DNA of 64,000 nucleotides from Synaphobranchus kaupii (Eukaryota; Chordata; Actinopteri; Anguilliformes; Synaphobranchidae). Location: contig CM056395.1 in assembly GCA_029718625.1 (NCBI GenBank), forward strand, positions 23,344,139 to 23,408,138, given 5' to 3'. Position numbers and translations under genes: made by a program. Position 1 is the first letter of the stretch, and every line of letters starts with the position of its first letter. Of the stretch, positions 25,501 to 64,000 are shown in pieces. The notes beneath the pieces are model-generated. The model was not told the origin of the DNA. It did not search any database and saw nothing but the letters and a program-made list of their open reading frames with translations.

Positions 25501-28500
25501 ATTGTATACACCAACACATGGACATTGAAAAGTGTATAAAGGAGGGTAGAGGTATAAATTGGCGGTTCATGAAACCTGTCAGTTTGTATACGTTGGGCTC
25601 ATTTAAGAGCAGGTGGGAATGTAAACTTCACCCCATGTGCATTGAAAGGCAAGGCAGAAAATCTTTGAACACAGGGAAAACTCAGGGATGCTACTGTAAC
25701 TACTGGGCTGTGTCCGAATCAGAGCCATATCTACTGCATCCTGTGTACTAGTATATGGTTTACTTAATTATTTTTAATGACATGCAGTATGCAAACAATA
25801 TCATCCCGTGAAAACCTAGAAATAAGTAGATCACCCCCCAGGGATGTTAACTCAATTTTCAGAATTGTCACATACTTAACAGCCTTTTAAAAAGAATACT
25901 GAACTGGCATAATCAATAGTATGCAAGTATGCTGATTTGGACACGGCCCTTGAGACTCCTATATGAGCAGCAGGTAGGATGAAGTGGTGGTGGGGAATAA
26001 CTGGGAAAAGCAGGAACCTAAAATTAGTTGCATTATGAAAATCACCGTTACGTAGTACATGTTCTCCCTCCCCCATTGGATCAACTGTGTGGTTTTGAGA
26101 GTCAAGCAGCAATAATCAAATGATTCCAACACCAGTATAGGTCTTGTTTCGTGCAGGTAATACTATGGACGGAGTCATTTAAATACAATAAACAAAGAGC
26201 TGAGAAGGTGCTTTTAATTTCCATTTCTTGAACCATACCATAGCACTTCGTCATCACATTTTGAACATAGATGCATTCATCAGGTTCTCATACAATCAGA
26301 ATTCAATTATTCCGACAGGAAACACTTCTGGCCTGTCACCTAATCATTACAACGCAAACTTGCAGAGTGGGAATGCATCCATATATCCAAAGACACCCAC
26401 AATTATGAAAGATTAAACACAGCAAATAGTCGTCAAAGCCTTTAAGCGGCTTGAATTCCCTTGTTCCGTGATTAAATGTTTTAGCTGGTCAAGGTAGCAA
26501 CGCGAACTATGATACAAAATACATTAAAGTGATACTGAGTGGGTTTTTTTTTTTTTTTTTTTTAAATGCAATGTCCCCTTGCATGAGTTTCACAGTTACA
26601 AGTATAAACTACACTGCAACAGTTCTTAGCGCGTGGAAAAAAACGTTTAAGCCTCAGCGGTTTTCTAAAGATTTAATGAAAATGACGGAAATCACATTGC
26701 TCTACAAATGTATAGGATGCAGGTCGGCATATAGTACGGCAGAGAAGCACAATTTTAAGGCCCAAGCTCGCTGTGGAGAGGTGTGTGTGGAAAAGCAGCT
26801 GGTAGTGTTTCGGTGGCTGGTTGTAGACAGAAAGAAATTGAGCAGTCAGAAGAGCCGCATTACAACAGGTGCAGCATTTGGCTTCTGAGGAGGTAAGGCA
26901 GGTAAAGAAGGTGTTCACAGCTATTGGTTTCTTATGAAGGTAGATTGGTTCAGGTCTGTAAACAACTGTAGAGGATCGATCAGCAGTTTGTAGGAGGAGG
27001 AAGAGGAAACGGGAGTAATTAACAGGTTTGGTCACATTTCACAATAAGATGCAGCAGAGGATTAAGAAAATGTCTCCTATGCTCCATATCTATAAATGTA
27101 ATGTGTTAATTACCATAACCTGAAAGAAAGCCTGAGGACTCATTTTTAGTCAAATTTTTTTTTTTTGTTGCATTTATCAAAATGAGGTCGAAGCACGTTC
27201 AACATGCCCAAACACTTTTTCTCCTCAAACGTTTGAGGTCAAGGTTGCATCTTCAGCAATCATGGAAATCCTATCCCCAAATTTCAACGTGCCCCTCTAT
27301 ACAAGGCCAACATTCCAAATTTCAAGAATTCAAAGAGAATTTAAAATTCCTGGGCCATCGAGTAATACATCATTTTAAACTGTAGGTGACAGTTTGGGGG
27401 GGGGGGGGGGGGGGGGGCCATACATAATTGCCTACACTGCATTGGACTAAACCAGTTTCAACGGTTTCTAATCTCCTACTTATAAACAACTGTAGAAAGG
27501 TAGAGTAATGGGCCTTTTAGGAGGTCTATTCAGAAAAGGAATGAGACTAGAGCCCAAAACTAAGTGTGCATAGTATTGGTTAACCTCTGCAACTTATTGT
27601 AAAATGTTACATGGGCTGGGCTTGTTGGAAAAGGAGTTTGTGTGCCTCTTCTATAGCGCTGTGAACTCTGACCCTCAGGCCTAGGCAGCAGCANNNNNNN
27701 NNNNNNNNNNNNNNNNNNNNNNNNNNNNNNNNNNNNNNNNNNNNNNNNNNNNNNNNNNNNNNNNNNNNNNNNNNNNNNNNNNNNNNNNNNNNNNNNNNNN
27801 NNNNNNNNNNNNNNNNNNNNNNNNNNNNNNNNNNNNNNNNNNNNNNNNNNNNNNNNNNNNNNNNNNNNNNNNNNNNNNNNNNNNNNNNNNNNNNNNNNNN
27901 NNNNNNNNNNNNNNNNNNNNNNNNNNNNNNNNNNNNNNNNNNNNNNNNNNNNNNNNNNNNNNNNNNNNNNNNNNNNNNNNNNNNNNNNNNNNNNNNNNNN
28001 NNNNNNNNNNNNNNNNNNNNNNNNNNNNNNNNNNNNNNNNNNNNNNNNNNNNNNNNNNNNNNNNNNNNNNNNNNNNNNNNNNNNNNNNNNNNNNNNNNNN
28101 NNNNNNNNNNNNNNNNNNNNNNNNNNNNNNNNNNNNNNNNNNNNNNNNNNNNNNNNNNNNNNNNNNNNNNNNNNNNNNNNNNNNNNNNNNNNNGAAAACA
28201 TACTGTACAATTGATCTGCAGTACCCTGCAAAGGATTCTCTGTGTTTATTGGATTGTGAAGAATGCTTTTAGGCATCCATAAATACGACTGCCAAAGCTC
28301 ATCCGCTTCTGCTCAAACACCTTCTAATCACCGTGCAGGTTCTCTCAACTTGAGCAATGAAAACCATTGCCAAGTTTAAATGTGAGTATCACTTGATCCA
28401 CTTCACATTAGGTTTGCCAATGTCAAGTGCCAGCTTGCATCAAAAAGATTTTAAAAAATAATAATCAGCCAGGACTCTGCAAAGGTGAATTTAAGATTTG

Positions 28501-30757
28501 GGTTTAGAAAGCTCTAAAGTCTTCCGTTTTTTTTCATCTCTCTCTTTTACTTGGGTTGGAATTGGCAGGATAGAGGATACACGAATCTCTTTTCGGAAAA
28601 AAACCCTTACTAAAACTGGAGTCCAATGATACAATATTTGCATTAGGCTACTACTGAAATAGAAATCATTCGTTGGACACCATATTTCTCTTCAAAATTA
28701 TTCTTAAATGAAACCATTCTGTCGCAACTTTTTTTCAAACCGCTTTGCAGTTGAAGGCACCGATTTATTCGCCATACAATTGATCATTGCTTCATCGGAG
28801 TAAATATTAAAATATCTAACCGAATACATCTCCCCCAAGCCGGTTTTTCTTTATCAATACTGTGCAATAATGACGTTTAGAGAAAAATCGTTATTTAATT
28901 TAATCAGCACTAGACGCACGAGCTAGCCATCTTGCGCATGGAGGAGACACGCCCACCCACCGAATGCACCGCTCTCCAGTGTTACTGGGGGCAGCCCAGC
29001 AGACAAACAAAGAACTCAGCGGAGACCACTTCTCTCACGCAAATCAACCCTGTCGCTCGTTTAATCGCATTCCTATAATCAGGCTGTGGACACTCATTTA
29101 TATTGGTAATCAGTCTCAGAAGTAGAAGACTTGGTATGTGCCGTGGCAGTGGATTACAACATAACACCTTTCATCTCGGCAGCGCAGGGCTCAAATATGG
29201 CCGACCAGAAGTGTGCATGCAATAGCTGTTTGCACAAGAAAATGCACATGGAGACCCGGCCCCCATTTTCCAATTACGTAATCTCCTCAAAGATGGTTTC
29301 CAGCTCGTCAGCAGGCCACTGTCATATTCACCTTGTGGGTCTCAGCACTACATTTGCTGTGCGGTCGGGACAGATTTTCAGAATCGAACCAGCCCCACCT
29401 AGGCCGATTGTTGCATCGAATATAATTTAGACAACGTAGGCAAACATGCACTTGGTTTTTAAAGTAGCTATAGGCTGTTATTACGCACTTATTTTAGCCT
29501 ACATTGCCCTAGACTATGGACCCTCTGTCACGCCAGGTGCAAGATGTTTTCAAAATGTAATATTTTGAGAAAATACATGTGGAACATGATTTCATAAATG
29601 AATAATTCGGCCACGTGGACAGCAAGATTGTTCCTTAGCTGCTGAAAAAGGGGGAAAGTATATTCGTTCGAATTAAAACCCCACGGTGCCAAATTCCCTT
29701 AAACTCTGTTTGACAAACAAAATATAATTACGAGAAACAAAAATGTATATGAAGGGATAGCTTATATAGTAGCCTACGTAATTCACTTAGTTATAAAGCT
29801 TAATTTAATGCAATTATGTTTCATGGACATTTGTGTAATTGTCTACGGTTTAAGCCTTTCATGCGCCAAGTTAGTTTCATGCGCAATCATTGTTGAAATT
29901 GAAGTGTTTTCCGTTTTCGCCTACACCAGACGAGAGAAAAAAGTTTTAAGTTAGGCTAATCTGAAATGCCTTTGTCCCCTATGCAGGCCTATACATTCTT
30001 TACGTTCTCTATACATAGAGCATAGAGCTCGGTCAACTCGTTTTCTCACACGTGAGCAACAGGAGACACTCCACCATCTTACCCACCACTTTTAACAAAG
30101 GTCATAGATTTTCTGGTTATTTAAAACATTTTTATTTATTTATTATCATTTACGTTTAAACCTTCAGTTAAAATGAGTAGATTCATCGTAGCACAATGTG
30201 GCAAAACAAATCCTGGAGAGAAAAGAGCGCCTCTTTTGACCAATTAGCCATATATCCAACCAATTACTAATTATCCCCAACTAGTTTTTGCGAAAATGGT
30301 TTAGAACATAATTTCTAAATGCTGAATTGCGACTATGTTTCCACCAGTTATATTTATTGTCCAGAGGACAGTTGCTTCTTTGTTGCAACTAGCAAAGCAT
30401 CACCAGTCAGGACCGTCGTATCAAAAAAATAATGGTACTTCCCCTTTAAAACGTGTTGTGTAACGTTCAATTAAATTGCTGCAAAGCCATTCTCTAAGAA
30501 GCAAGTGCAGCATCGGTGCACAGTTCTGATGTTTTATAGTAAGATAAACCTATGACCTTCAAACATTTCCTTTGTCGGTTTAGAAATCCATAAAATAAAT
30601 ATTATACTATGAACTATTACATGCAATTAAGCCCCTCTTGTTTTAGGACAACTAATATTTCTTGAAAGTCATGCATTTTACCATTTCTGGATAATGGTGT
30701 GACTGTCTTCCTTGCCAAAGGCCCAAGTCTTTGCCAGGCCGTTCTGCAGAGAGACAT
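21480..30757 (-). CDS. mgarp: MGARP (mitochondria-localised glutamic acid-rich protein), incomplete in assembly
   Basis: MGARP (also HUMMR, OSAP) is a mitochondrial membrane protein linked to mitochondrial transport under hypoxia and to steroid-producing tissue. Two coding parts are visible. The first is 30757-30682: 25 codons, MSLCRTAWQRLGPLARKT..., with no acidic residue and several Arg/Lys, as in a mitochondrial targeting signal, ending phase 1. The second is 22537-21480: a large Glu/Ala/Thr/Pro-rich exon, also entered in phase 1, that ends in TGA at 21482-21480. Mammalian MGARP has a transmembrane segment between these parts; I could not find that exon in the intron, which contains a 500-N gap. 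The acidic tail is longer than in the human protein (~240 residues in total). Synteny next to ndufc1 and naa15 supports the identity. Confidence 0.8.
23506..23657. mobile_element. 152-bp hAT-type MITE with perfect 8-bp target duplication
   Basis: Ends CAGTTGTTCTCAAACC and GGATTGGGAACCACTG are imperfect inverted repeats starting with CAG, as in hAT elements. ATATAGGT flanks both sides (23498-23505 and 23658-23665). Confidence 0.82.
23858..24792. mobile_element. hAT-type MITE split by an L2 insertion
   Basis: Left half 23858-~23950 starts CAGAGGTGTAAAATCCAG; right half ~24709-24792 ends CTGGATTTTACACTGCTG. Both match the intact copy at 25043-25235 in order. The outer flanks CTTTATAT and TTTTATAT are a near-perfect 8-bp target duplication. 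Everything between the halves is L2. Confidence 0.8.
23945..24708 (+). mobile_element. L2-type LINE, 5'-truncated 3' end
   Basis: The frame from about 23932 encodes RLDYCNSL, LQLIQNATARLVFNLPK, LLRSLHWLPVAARIRFK and GPAYLQDLI, the conserved C-terminal region of the L2/CR1 reverse-transcriptase ORF2, broken by a stop at 24298-24300. The 3' tail contains GTCGCTTTGGATAAAAGCGT and CTGCTAAATGACTGTAA, typical of fish L2 tails. It is a dead copy inserted in a MITE. Confidence 0.88.
24836..24970. mobile_element. Foldback MITE of about 135 bp
   Basis: GACCAGTGTGGGTGCAGGTT and CCCAGCAC on the left are mirrored by GTGCTGGG and AACCTGCACCCACACTGGCC on the right. Confidence 0.8.
25043..25235. mobile_element. 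193-bp hAT-type MITE with inverted flanking duplication
   Basis: Terminal repeats CAGAGGTGGAAATCCAGGGG and its complement at the right end. The sequence outside is also inverted: 25002-25042 is the exact reverse complement of 25236-25276, extending the perfect arms to 73 bases. GTATTGAG, the expected 8-bp duplication, is at 24994-25001 and 25236-25243. Confidence 0.85.
25706..25950. mobile_element. DNA transposon remnant or MITE
   Basis: GGGCTGTGTCCGAATCAG at the left and CTGATTTGGACACGGCCC at the right are near-perfect inverted repeats 245 bp apart. Flanking duplication unclear. Confidence 0.65.
27396..27417 (+). repeat. 22-base G run
   Basis: Uninterrupted guanine homopolymer; a G-quadruplex candidate and a likely cause of sequencing trouble near the gap 280 bases on. 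Confidence 0.95.
27694..28193. other. Assembly gap (500 N)
   Basis: Exactly 500 N, so the size is a placeholder. It lies inside the mgarp intron. Confidence 0.99.
28194..30650. other. Repeat-poor part of the mgarp intron
   Basis: No transposon or minisatellite was recognised. A short open frame at 29131-29430 (+) sits in a slightly GC-richer patch at 28.9-29.4 kb but resembles no known protein; it could mark an unannotated promoter. Confidence 0.5.
30682..30757 (-). CDS. mgarp: mgarp exon 1, mitochondrial targeting signal
   Basis: ATG at 30757-30755, 25 codons plus one base, donor G/gtaaaa at 30682/30681. The peptide MSLCRTAWQRLGPLARKTVT is basic, amphipathic and free of acidic residues. 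Phase 1 matches the entry phase of the last exon, so any exon in between must be a multiple of three. Confidence 0.75.
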
Positions 30758-30849
30758 TGCTGCTCAATCCAGTGGACGAAACTACACCGTGTGCTTCGGA
30801 AGAGGCTCAATGGATGGTTGTCGTTTGGAACGAGATCCAGCTTTGGCTG

Positions 30850-30935
30850 CTGGCTGACTAGCCGTAAACTCGCCAACTCCCCCTTTTAAAACGTCACACA
30901 GCACAGGGAAAAGGTCATATAAACACGTGATTTTA
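30850..30935 (-). promoter_or_regulatory. mgarp: Predicted mgarp promoter
   Basis: Upstream of mgarp exon 1 (minus-strand sense) lie a TTTAAA box (~885-890 of the 30 kb block), a CRE half-site TGACGT (~891-896), AAGGTCA at 30911-30917 (SF-1/ERR-type half-site) and CACGTG at 30924-30929, which contains the hypoxia-response core ACGTG. The start site itself is not known. Confidence 0.45.
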
Positions 30936-32790
30936 CAGCAAACATCGAGAGATTTTTCAACTTTTTACTACATTAATTCGTTTAAGCAATTAGCATAGCA
31001 GAATTGTATATTATACTTGCACAGTGATGACTGTAAAAGATATGGTTCGCCATAGACATCACAATTTATCAAGAATTGCACAGAACAGGGGGGCGTGGTA
31101 TTGGATTATTTCCAAGAATAATTCGGGATATTTTCTTTCCCATAGTATTTTCACAACTTCTTGTCTTTGGAATGATTATAACCCTGTTTTAAGTAAGCAT
31201 CATCTTGTGTTTCTCGGGAAAATACTATTTAAGAAATCTTGTATCAGAAGTAATCATTTTCAGTTTGCTTCATTGACGCAGCGAATTACATCAAAATGTA
31301 AAAATCACAAAAGTTATTATTCAGATTGATCGTCTAATTAATTTGCAGGTGTTCTTTGTGTCAAATAGACCATTGTCTCAATTATAAGTAAAGAAAAGGC
31401 ACGCCCCCTGCAACATTTAAAGGGATTACGGCTTTCTACTTTAAACTAAGCAAGAGCGTGTAAATGTATTTTAATTACTTAAGTTGTTTTAATGCCTGAT
31501 GACGTTTTCTGGTTTACGGAGGATCTGAATTCAGAAACCAATTCGGCACTATTGTATAGAGCGAGCTGTTTAACGGCCCTTAACTTGAATAAGACATGCA
31601 CACCTGTATTCAGCCAAGCCCTACTATTTTCCTTCCGTGCTACCTCCATTTTTTATTTGTAACAAGTTTTTAGTTTCCAGAACACTCTCTCTCTCTATGT
31701 ATAACATAACATTATGTATTTGTGTTTACCTGTAGATTTTTAGTATTGAAATAGGAAAGTCTTCAAATCAGTTCTTCACAGAAATGCTAAGAATTAATCA
31801 AACCGCAAAAATGGGAAACTAAAAGAATCACCTACTTGGTGAAACAAATGAGTGTTTGGTGGGCCTACTGCCCTTACTATCCTGCTTGCCAATGTCAGCA
31901 TTTATAGGTGCACTTATCCATCACCACCTAGGAGTTCATTATCTGGAGCTGTGTTGGAGTGAAATTAATAATAGGGCATCCATTTGATAAAATATAGTTG
32001 TTTGCATATACATCAACTGTTCTTATATAAACCCTGTTGGTTGGAAAGTAACTTCAAAGACTACCTAAATCCCATAATAGGTGTCCCTCATCAATCATTT
32101 CCTAAATGTGATGCACACACCCCTCCTGTTGTGTCTTAAGTTGCTCTCAAATGAGTGTGCTGATCTTCATAAATATAAAATTCTATTTTCCCCACTCATT
32201 TGTATGTCATATGTACTGTATATGCATAGGTTCTCTAAACACCATACAGAAAATGTATTATAGCAGTTAAAGGCAGTGAATTATGTGGTGTGTCAACCTA
32301 GTTTTTAAGTTTCCCTCTGAAATCTTTCAAGAATAGTGTTTGTGATTGGCATACCCAATTGAAGCACATGTTCCCACTGCAATCAGCCACCTAGCACCAG
32401 GATTCAATATGGAGTGATGCACCCTAGTCAGTAGGCCCGAATCCTGACCAGGCAGTAGCCCGGCCAATCTCCATGGCAAAGCACAGTCCATGCTTATCGC
32501 CAGAGAAAGGGGCTTCAGTCAGCAGTGTACTCCCTCAATCGCATCAATGGCAACTTCTGGTTGATGGAGCGATCAGCACCCTTTCTGGTGGATTGCAGAG
32601 TGCATAGGTGCAATGGCGATGTATGTGGATTTCAGAGGGCGTATGCAATGTCAGTGTAAGTGTGTGCCCTCCCAAACGAATAGGAGGATGATGCAATAAG
32701 GGGACAGGCCTAAAATTACCATGGAGTAAAAGAAAAAAGGGTACACAAACAAAAAAAACTCTACAAATAAGGAGAATTAACAATTTGCCT
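30936..32790. other. Intergenic region between mgarp and ndufc1
   Basis: AT-rich DNA with no recognised gene. The more GC-rich part at 32360-32690 looks like a dispersed repeat (possibly a SINE), but I could not assign it to a family. Confidence 0.45.
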
Positions 32791-32794
32791 GTCT

Positions 32795-32951
32795 GTAGAG
32801 AACATATTTACAACTTTATTTAGTATATAACATGGAACAGATAGGCCTGGCCACAAATAGCCAGCAAATATACAATGGAAAGCAAATCAAGTGTTCACAG
32901 AAAAACAGGGCATTGTCATATTTTCATCTCCCGATAACTGGAACTTTTGTC
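32795..32951 (-). other. ndufc1: Predicted ndufc1 3' UTR exon with poly(A) signal
   Basis: Five bases after the stop codon lies a donor, CAA/gtgagt (33138/33137). A very strong acceptor (pyrimidine run ending TTTTTTTTACAG) sits before 32951. AATAAA follows at 32820-32815. Together they predict a 186-base intron within the 3' UTR. The alternative is an unspliced 3' UTR. Confidence 0.5.
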
Positions 32952-33143
32952 CTGTAAAAAAAAGAAAGAAAAAAGGTGGGAAATACAATTAGCATACTGA
33001 ATCTGCATTAACAATAACCACATTAAAATTAACAATGTTCATTGTTTACAGTTATTATTACAAAGTACATCATTATTTGGAGATAATTTTGGATTCATAA
33101 TTTCTGTGGTTCAAACATTCACTGGAGCAACACTCACTTGACA

Positions 33144-33203
33144 CTATTCAAGCCCATTCCTCTTTTTATATTCATGAAAGTCTTCGCTGTGCTGCTTGAA
33201 AAG
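33144..33203 (-). CDS. ndufc1: ndufc1 exon 3 (coding part)
   Basis: Acceptor TCCTCTAG before 33203; 19 codons ([19 protein letters not shown]) and a TAG at 33146-33144. Confidence 0.95.
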   Translation of the reverse strand, partial: LFKQHSEDFHEYKKRNGLE

Positions 33204-34471
33204 CTAGAGGAAATGAGAAAATGGTTACTGGTCCAGTTTCAGGAACTTATCGTTAAATTACAGTTAGCAATACAACAGGTAAATTAAATTGATTCATATT
33301 TTGGAGGAACAATGAGAACCTTACGTCAATGTAATCTAAATAATGTGCTGTTGTGGAGACTTATGTATCCCGTGCACAAGCGCACAATTCTACCTACATA
33401 AATACTGTAAATTAAGTCTACTTGGTGAGCCAACAGGAAAACCAGAGCTTTCATTTGCAATATGTGAAATGGCTGTCAGAGACCTTCAGAAAAGGGACCA
33501 CACGTGGGTGACCTATGGTTGACCTATGGTAGACAGGATGTGCATTGAGTAAAATAACTAAAAAAGAAAAGCCAGGAGTAGATATATTTTAAAATACATG
33601 ATATATATATATAAAATTTATATATATATGATTTCTGAAAAATGACATTACCAGACCCCACAGAGCAACGGAACTCCCGAATGCCAGACCCACGCGCAGC
33701 CAGTTGGGATTGGTGTAGTCAGGCTTTGCAGCAGTGAAAGCTGAACGGGCAACCGCTGAAATACAATTAAAGAACATTTGCCCCAATTCAATTAATTATA
33801 TCCACAATAAAATCAATACAAATACGCTCATTTGTAATGAAAACACCAGCCGTAAGTTGCTTAGCTACTTTGGTTGGCTACGGAGCTAACGTTAATTGTT
33901 AGCCAGCTAAAACAGCCCATTTTTGAGTAATGACATCTTCACGTTAGAATATATTTTCTGGTTGATTATTAGAGCAAGACAAATTTAAATATTTTGTTTT
34001 ACTTGGAAGTCTAACTTAAGTCAGAACAACTTTAGCAAGTTAGCTACTAGCTTGCTAATGTTATCACATAGGACCTAACGTTAACCTTAGACGTCCGTTA
34101 CCTTGCTAGCAGCTAAGGTTAGGTTAACGAATGTAACATGCAACATGTTATATAATATGTGATATGTGCATAGTTGTGAAAATAGCTAGATATAAAGCGC
34201 TCGTTGATTAAAATGAAGCATTGCATTGTTCCGGTGTCACATTTAGCCAGTAAGTTACCTCGTACTTTGATATTCAGGGAAGGTCAGGATTAGCTGGGCC
34301 TAGTTAGCTAGCTAGCTAAATTAGCCAAAGATGCAATGTCTGTCTAAAACACCGTCGATTCCTGTTGCATAGTGTGTTAAATTAACCGTGAGGTATATAA
34401 TTCATAACAATGATCCCATACTCACTCTTGTTTGCTGCTGTCGCCTTCAGTAACACCCGGGCTAGAGGCAT
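33144..34471 (-). CDS. ndufc1: NDUFC1, NADH dehydrogenase (ubiquinone) 1 subunit C1
   Basis: NDUFC1 (KFYI) is a small accessory subunit of respiratory complex I in the mitochondrial inner membrane, with one membrane helix. Three coding exons on the minus strand: 34471-34426 (start [15 protein letters not shown]), 33755-33652 and 33203-33144. All junctions are GT-AG and in phase (1, then 0). The product is 69 residues, against 76 in human. The middle exon has [13 protein letters not shown] followed by a hydrophobic stretch [10 protein letters not shown], the membrane helix; the last reads [18 protein letters not shown], very close to the mammalian C-terminus. The N-terminus is basic, as in a mitochondrial targeting peptide. 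The place between mgarp and naa15 matches human. Confidence 0.95.
33652..33755 (-). CDS. ndufc1: ndufc1 exon 2
   Basis: Acceptor TGTATTTCAG before 33755, donor CTG/gtaatg after 33652; 104 bases, encodes [13 protein letters not shown] to LWGL, with the membrane helix. Confidence 0.95.
33850..34350. promoter_or_regulatory. GCTAGC/AACGTTA-rich segment in ndufc1 intron 1
   Basis: Repeated words such as AGCTAACGTTA, TTAGCTAGCTAGCTAA and CTAACGTTAACC in the first intron just downstream of exon 1. Confidence 0.5.
34426..34471 (-). CDS. ndufc1: ndufc1 exon 1 (coding part)
   Basis: ATG at 34471-34469, 15 codons plus one base, donor A/gtgagt. Encodes the basic presequence. Confidence 0.92.
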
Positions 34472-34559
34472 AATTTCAACTCTTGACGGTGGCTGTTTGC
34501 TCTCTGCCTTGGCCCCGCAGCAATCAGCACTCGATTAGTCAGACTGTTGCGCACAAGGA

Positions 34560-36559
<2,000 letters not shown>

Positions 36560-36560
<1 letters not shown>

Positions 36561-36808
36561 GCGCCCTCTACTGTGTAGATCCAGTGCTGGGGTGCCCGAC
36601 GCAGACGCAGAGACCAGCTTGACCCGGAGGAGAAGCGAATCGGCCATTTTGGGCTGAAGGGGGCTTTCAGTCACCACGTGAGAGAGGAGAGCCCGAAAGG
36701 GAGCGATCGAGCCAGAGCGAAGACTCGGAGAACAAGGGGAGAGAGAGAGAGATTTACATAGTGGTAATTCACATGTGCTGAGCTAAAGGAAATATTGTGA
36801 CCCAAACA
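36560..36808 (+). promoter_or_regulatory. naa15: naa15 promoter and 5' UTR
   Basis: CpG- and purine-rich sequence immediately before the start codon, with CGGCCATTTTGG (YY1-like) near 36640 and an E-box CACGTG at 36675-36680. No TATA box stands out, as expected for a housekeeping gene. The start site is not determinable by eye. Confidence 0.55.
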
Positions 36809-63629
<26,821 letters not shown>

Positions 63630-63676
63630 GTAGGTCCATGCCTAAAAACCGCTCCACTTGCACTTCAGCTAGTACA

Positions 63677-64000
63677 GGGGTCCCCAACCCTGCTCCTGGA
63701 GAGCCGCAGGGTCTGCTGGGGTCCCCAACCCTGGTCCCAGAGAGCCACAGGGTCTGCTGGGGTACCCAACCCTGTTCCTTGAGAGCAGCAGGTTATGCTG
63801 GGGTCCCCAACCCTGGTCCTGGAGAGCCGCAGGGCCAGCTGGGGTCCCCAAACCTGGTACCGGAGACCCGCAGGGTCTGCTGGGGTCCCCAAACCTGGTC
63901 CCGGAGAGCCGCAGGCTCAGCTGGGGTCCCCAACCCTGGTCCTTGAGAGCCGCAGGGCCAGCTGGGGTCCCCAAACCTGGTACCGGAGAGCCGCAGGGTC
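63677..64000. repeat. 41-bp minisatellite, about eight copies, cut by the window edge
   Basis: GGGGTCCCCAACCCTGGTCC plus GAGAGCCGCAGGGTCTGCT repeats every 41 bases from 63677, with base changes. The unit resembles a hAT MITE terminus. Intron 13. Confidence 0.92.

Larger units (their letters stand above)
22538..30681 (-). other. mgarp: mgarp intron region with assembly gap
   Basis: About 8.1 kb with hAT-like MITEs, an L2 tail, a 22-base G run and a 500-N gap. From 28.2 kb rightward it is repeat-poor unique DNA. The transmembrane exon of mgarp should lie in this interval and was not identified. Confidence 0.6.

Noticed and set aside
25990..26085. Candidate mgarp transmembrane exon (minus strand, ENMYYVTVIFIM)
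   Set aside because: Some resemblance to the start of the MGARP helix, but the glycine pattern and following YAYK-type residues are missing, and no good acceptor and donor in phase 1 frame it.
29131..29430. 99-codon plus-strand frame with several Cys and Lys
   Set aside because: Internal ATG at 29198 has no recognised homology or splice context; kept only as a possible promoter mark in the intron description.

Overview
The window is nuclear DNA from a ray-finned (teleost) fish. The evidence is interrupted genes with GT-AG introns, very long (CA)n tracts, an L2-type LINE tail, many hAT-like MITEs, and introns full of GCTAGC/AACGTTA words. The species cannot be fixed from sequence alone. No prokaryotic feature, CRISPR array or viral gene was seen.

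Four genes are supported, in the order elf2 (-), mgarp (-), ndufc1 (-), naa15 (+). As I recall it, this is the gene order of human 4q31.1, which strengthens each call. (1) elf2, an ETS transcription factor: only the 5' end is here. A noncoding first exon ends at 17303, then a ~15.5 kb intron, then the start-codon exon at 1782-1600; the rest lies left of base 1. (2) mgarp, a mitochondrial Glu-rich protein: the targeting-signal exon is at 30757-30682 and a large acidic exon at 22537-21480. The expected transmembrane exon was not found, and a 500-N gap (27694-28193) lies in that intron. (3) ndufc1, a small complex I subunit: three coding exons (34471-33144), complete at 69 codons, probably with a spliced 3' UTR. 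(4) naa15, the NatA scaffold subunit: 13 coding exons (36809-63629), about residues 1-513 of ~866; the gene runs off the right edge.

Layout: 1-17.6 kb is the elf2 5' region with GC-rich patches and minisatellites, including five tandem YY1-like sites. 17.6-21.4 kb is intergenic with foldback elements. 21.5-30.9 kb is mgarp, whose intron holds nested transposons. 31-32.8 kb is short intergenic DNA. 32.8-34.6 kb is ndufc1. 36.6-64 kb is naa15, with introns carrying MITEs, VNTRs, a second 500-N gap and what looks like a false assembly duplication.

The genes are neighbours by ancient synteny rather than one pathway. Three products act in mitochondria or in protein maturation: mgarp (mitochondrial membrane and transport), ndufc1 (respiratory complex I) and naa15 (co-translational N-terminal acetylation). 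The most notable points are: an extra base or shifted splice acceptor at naa15 exon 3; a duplicated block flanking the second gap; a hAT MITE with an inverted flank duplication; the YY1-like array; and clustering of GCTAGC/AACGTTA words at three of the four promoters. I did not find a convincing undescribed biological system.
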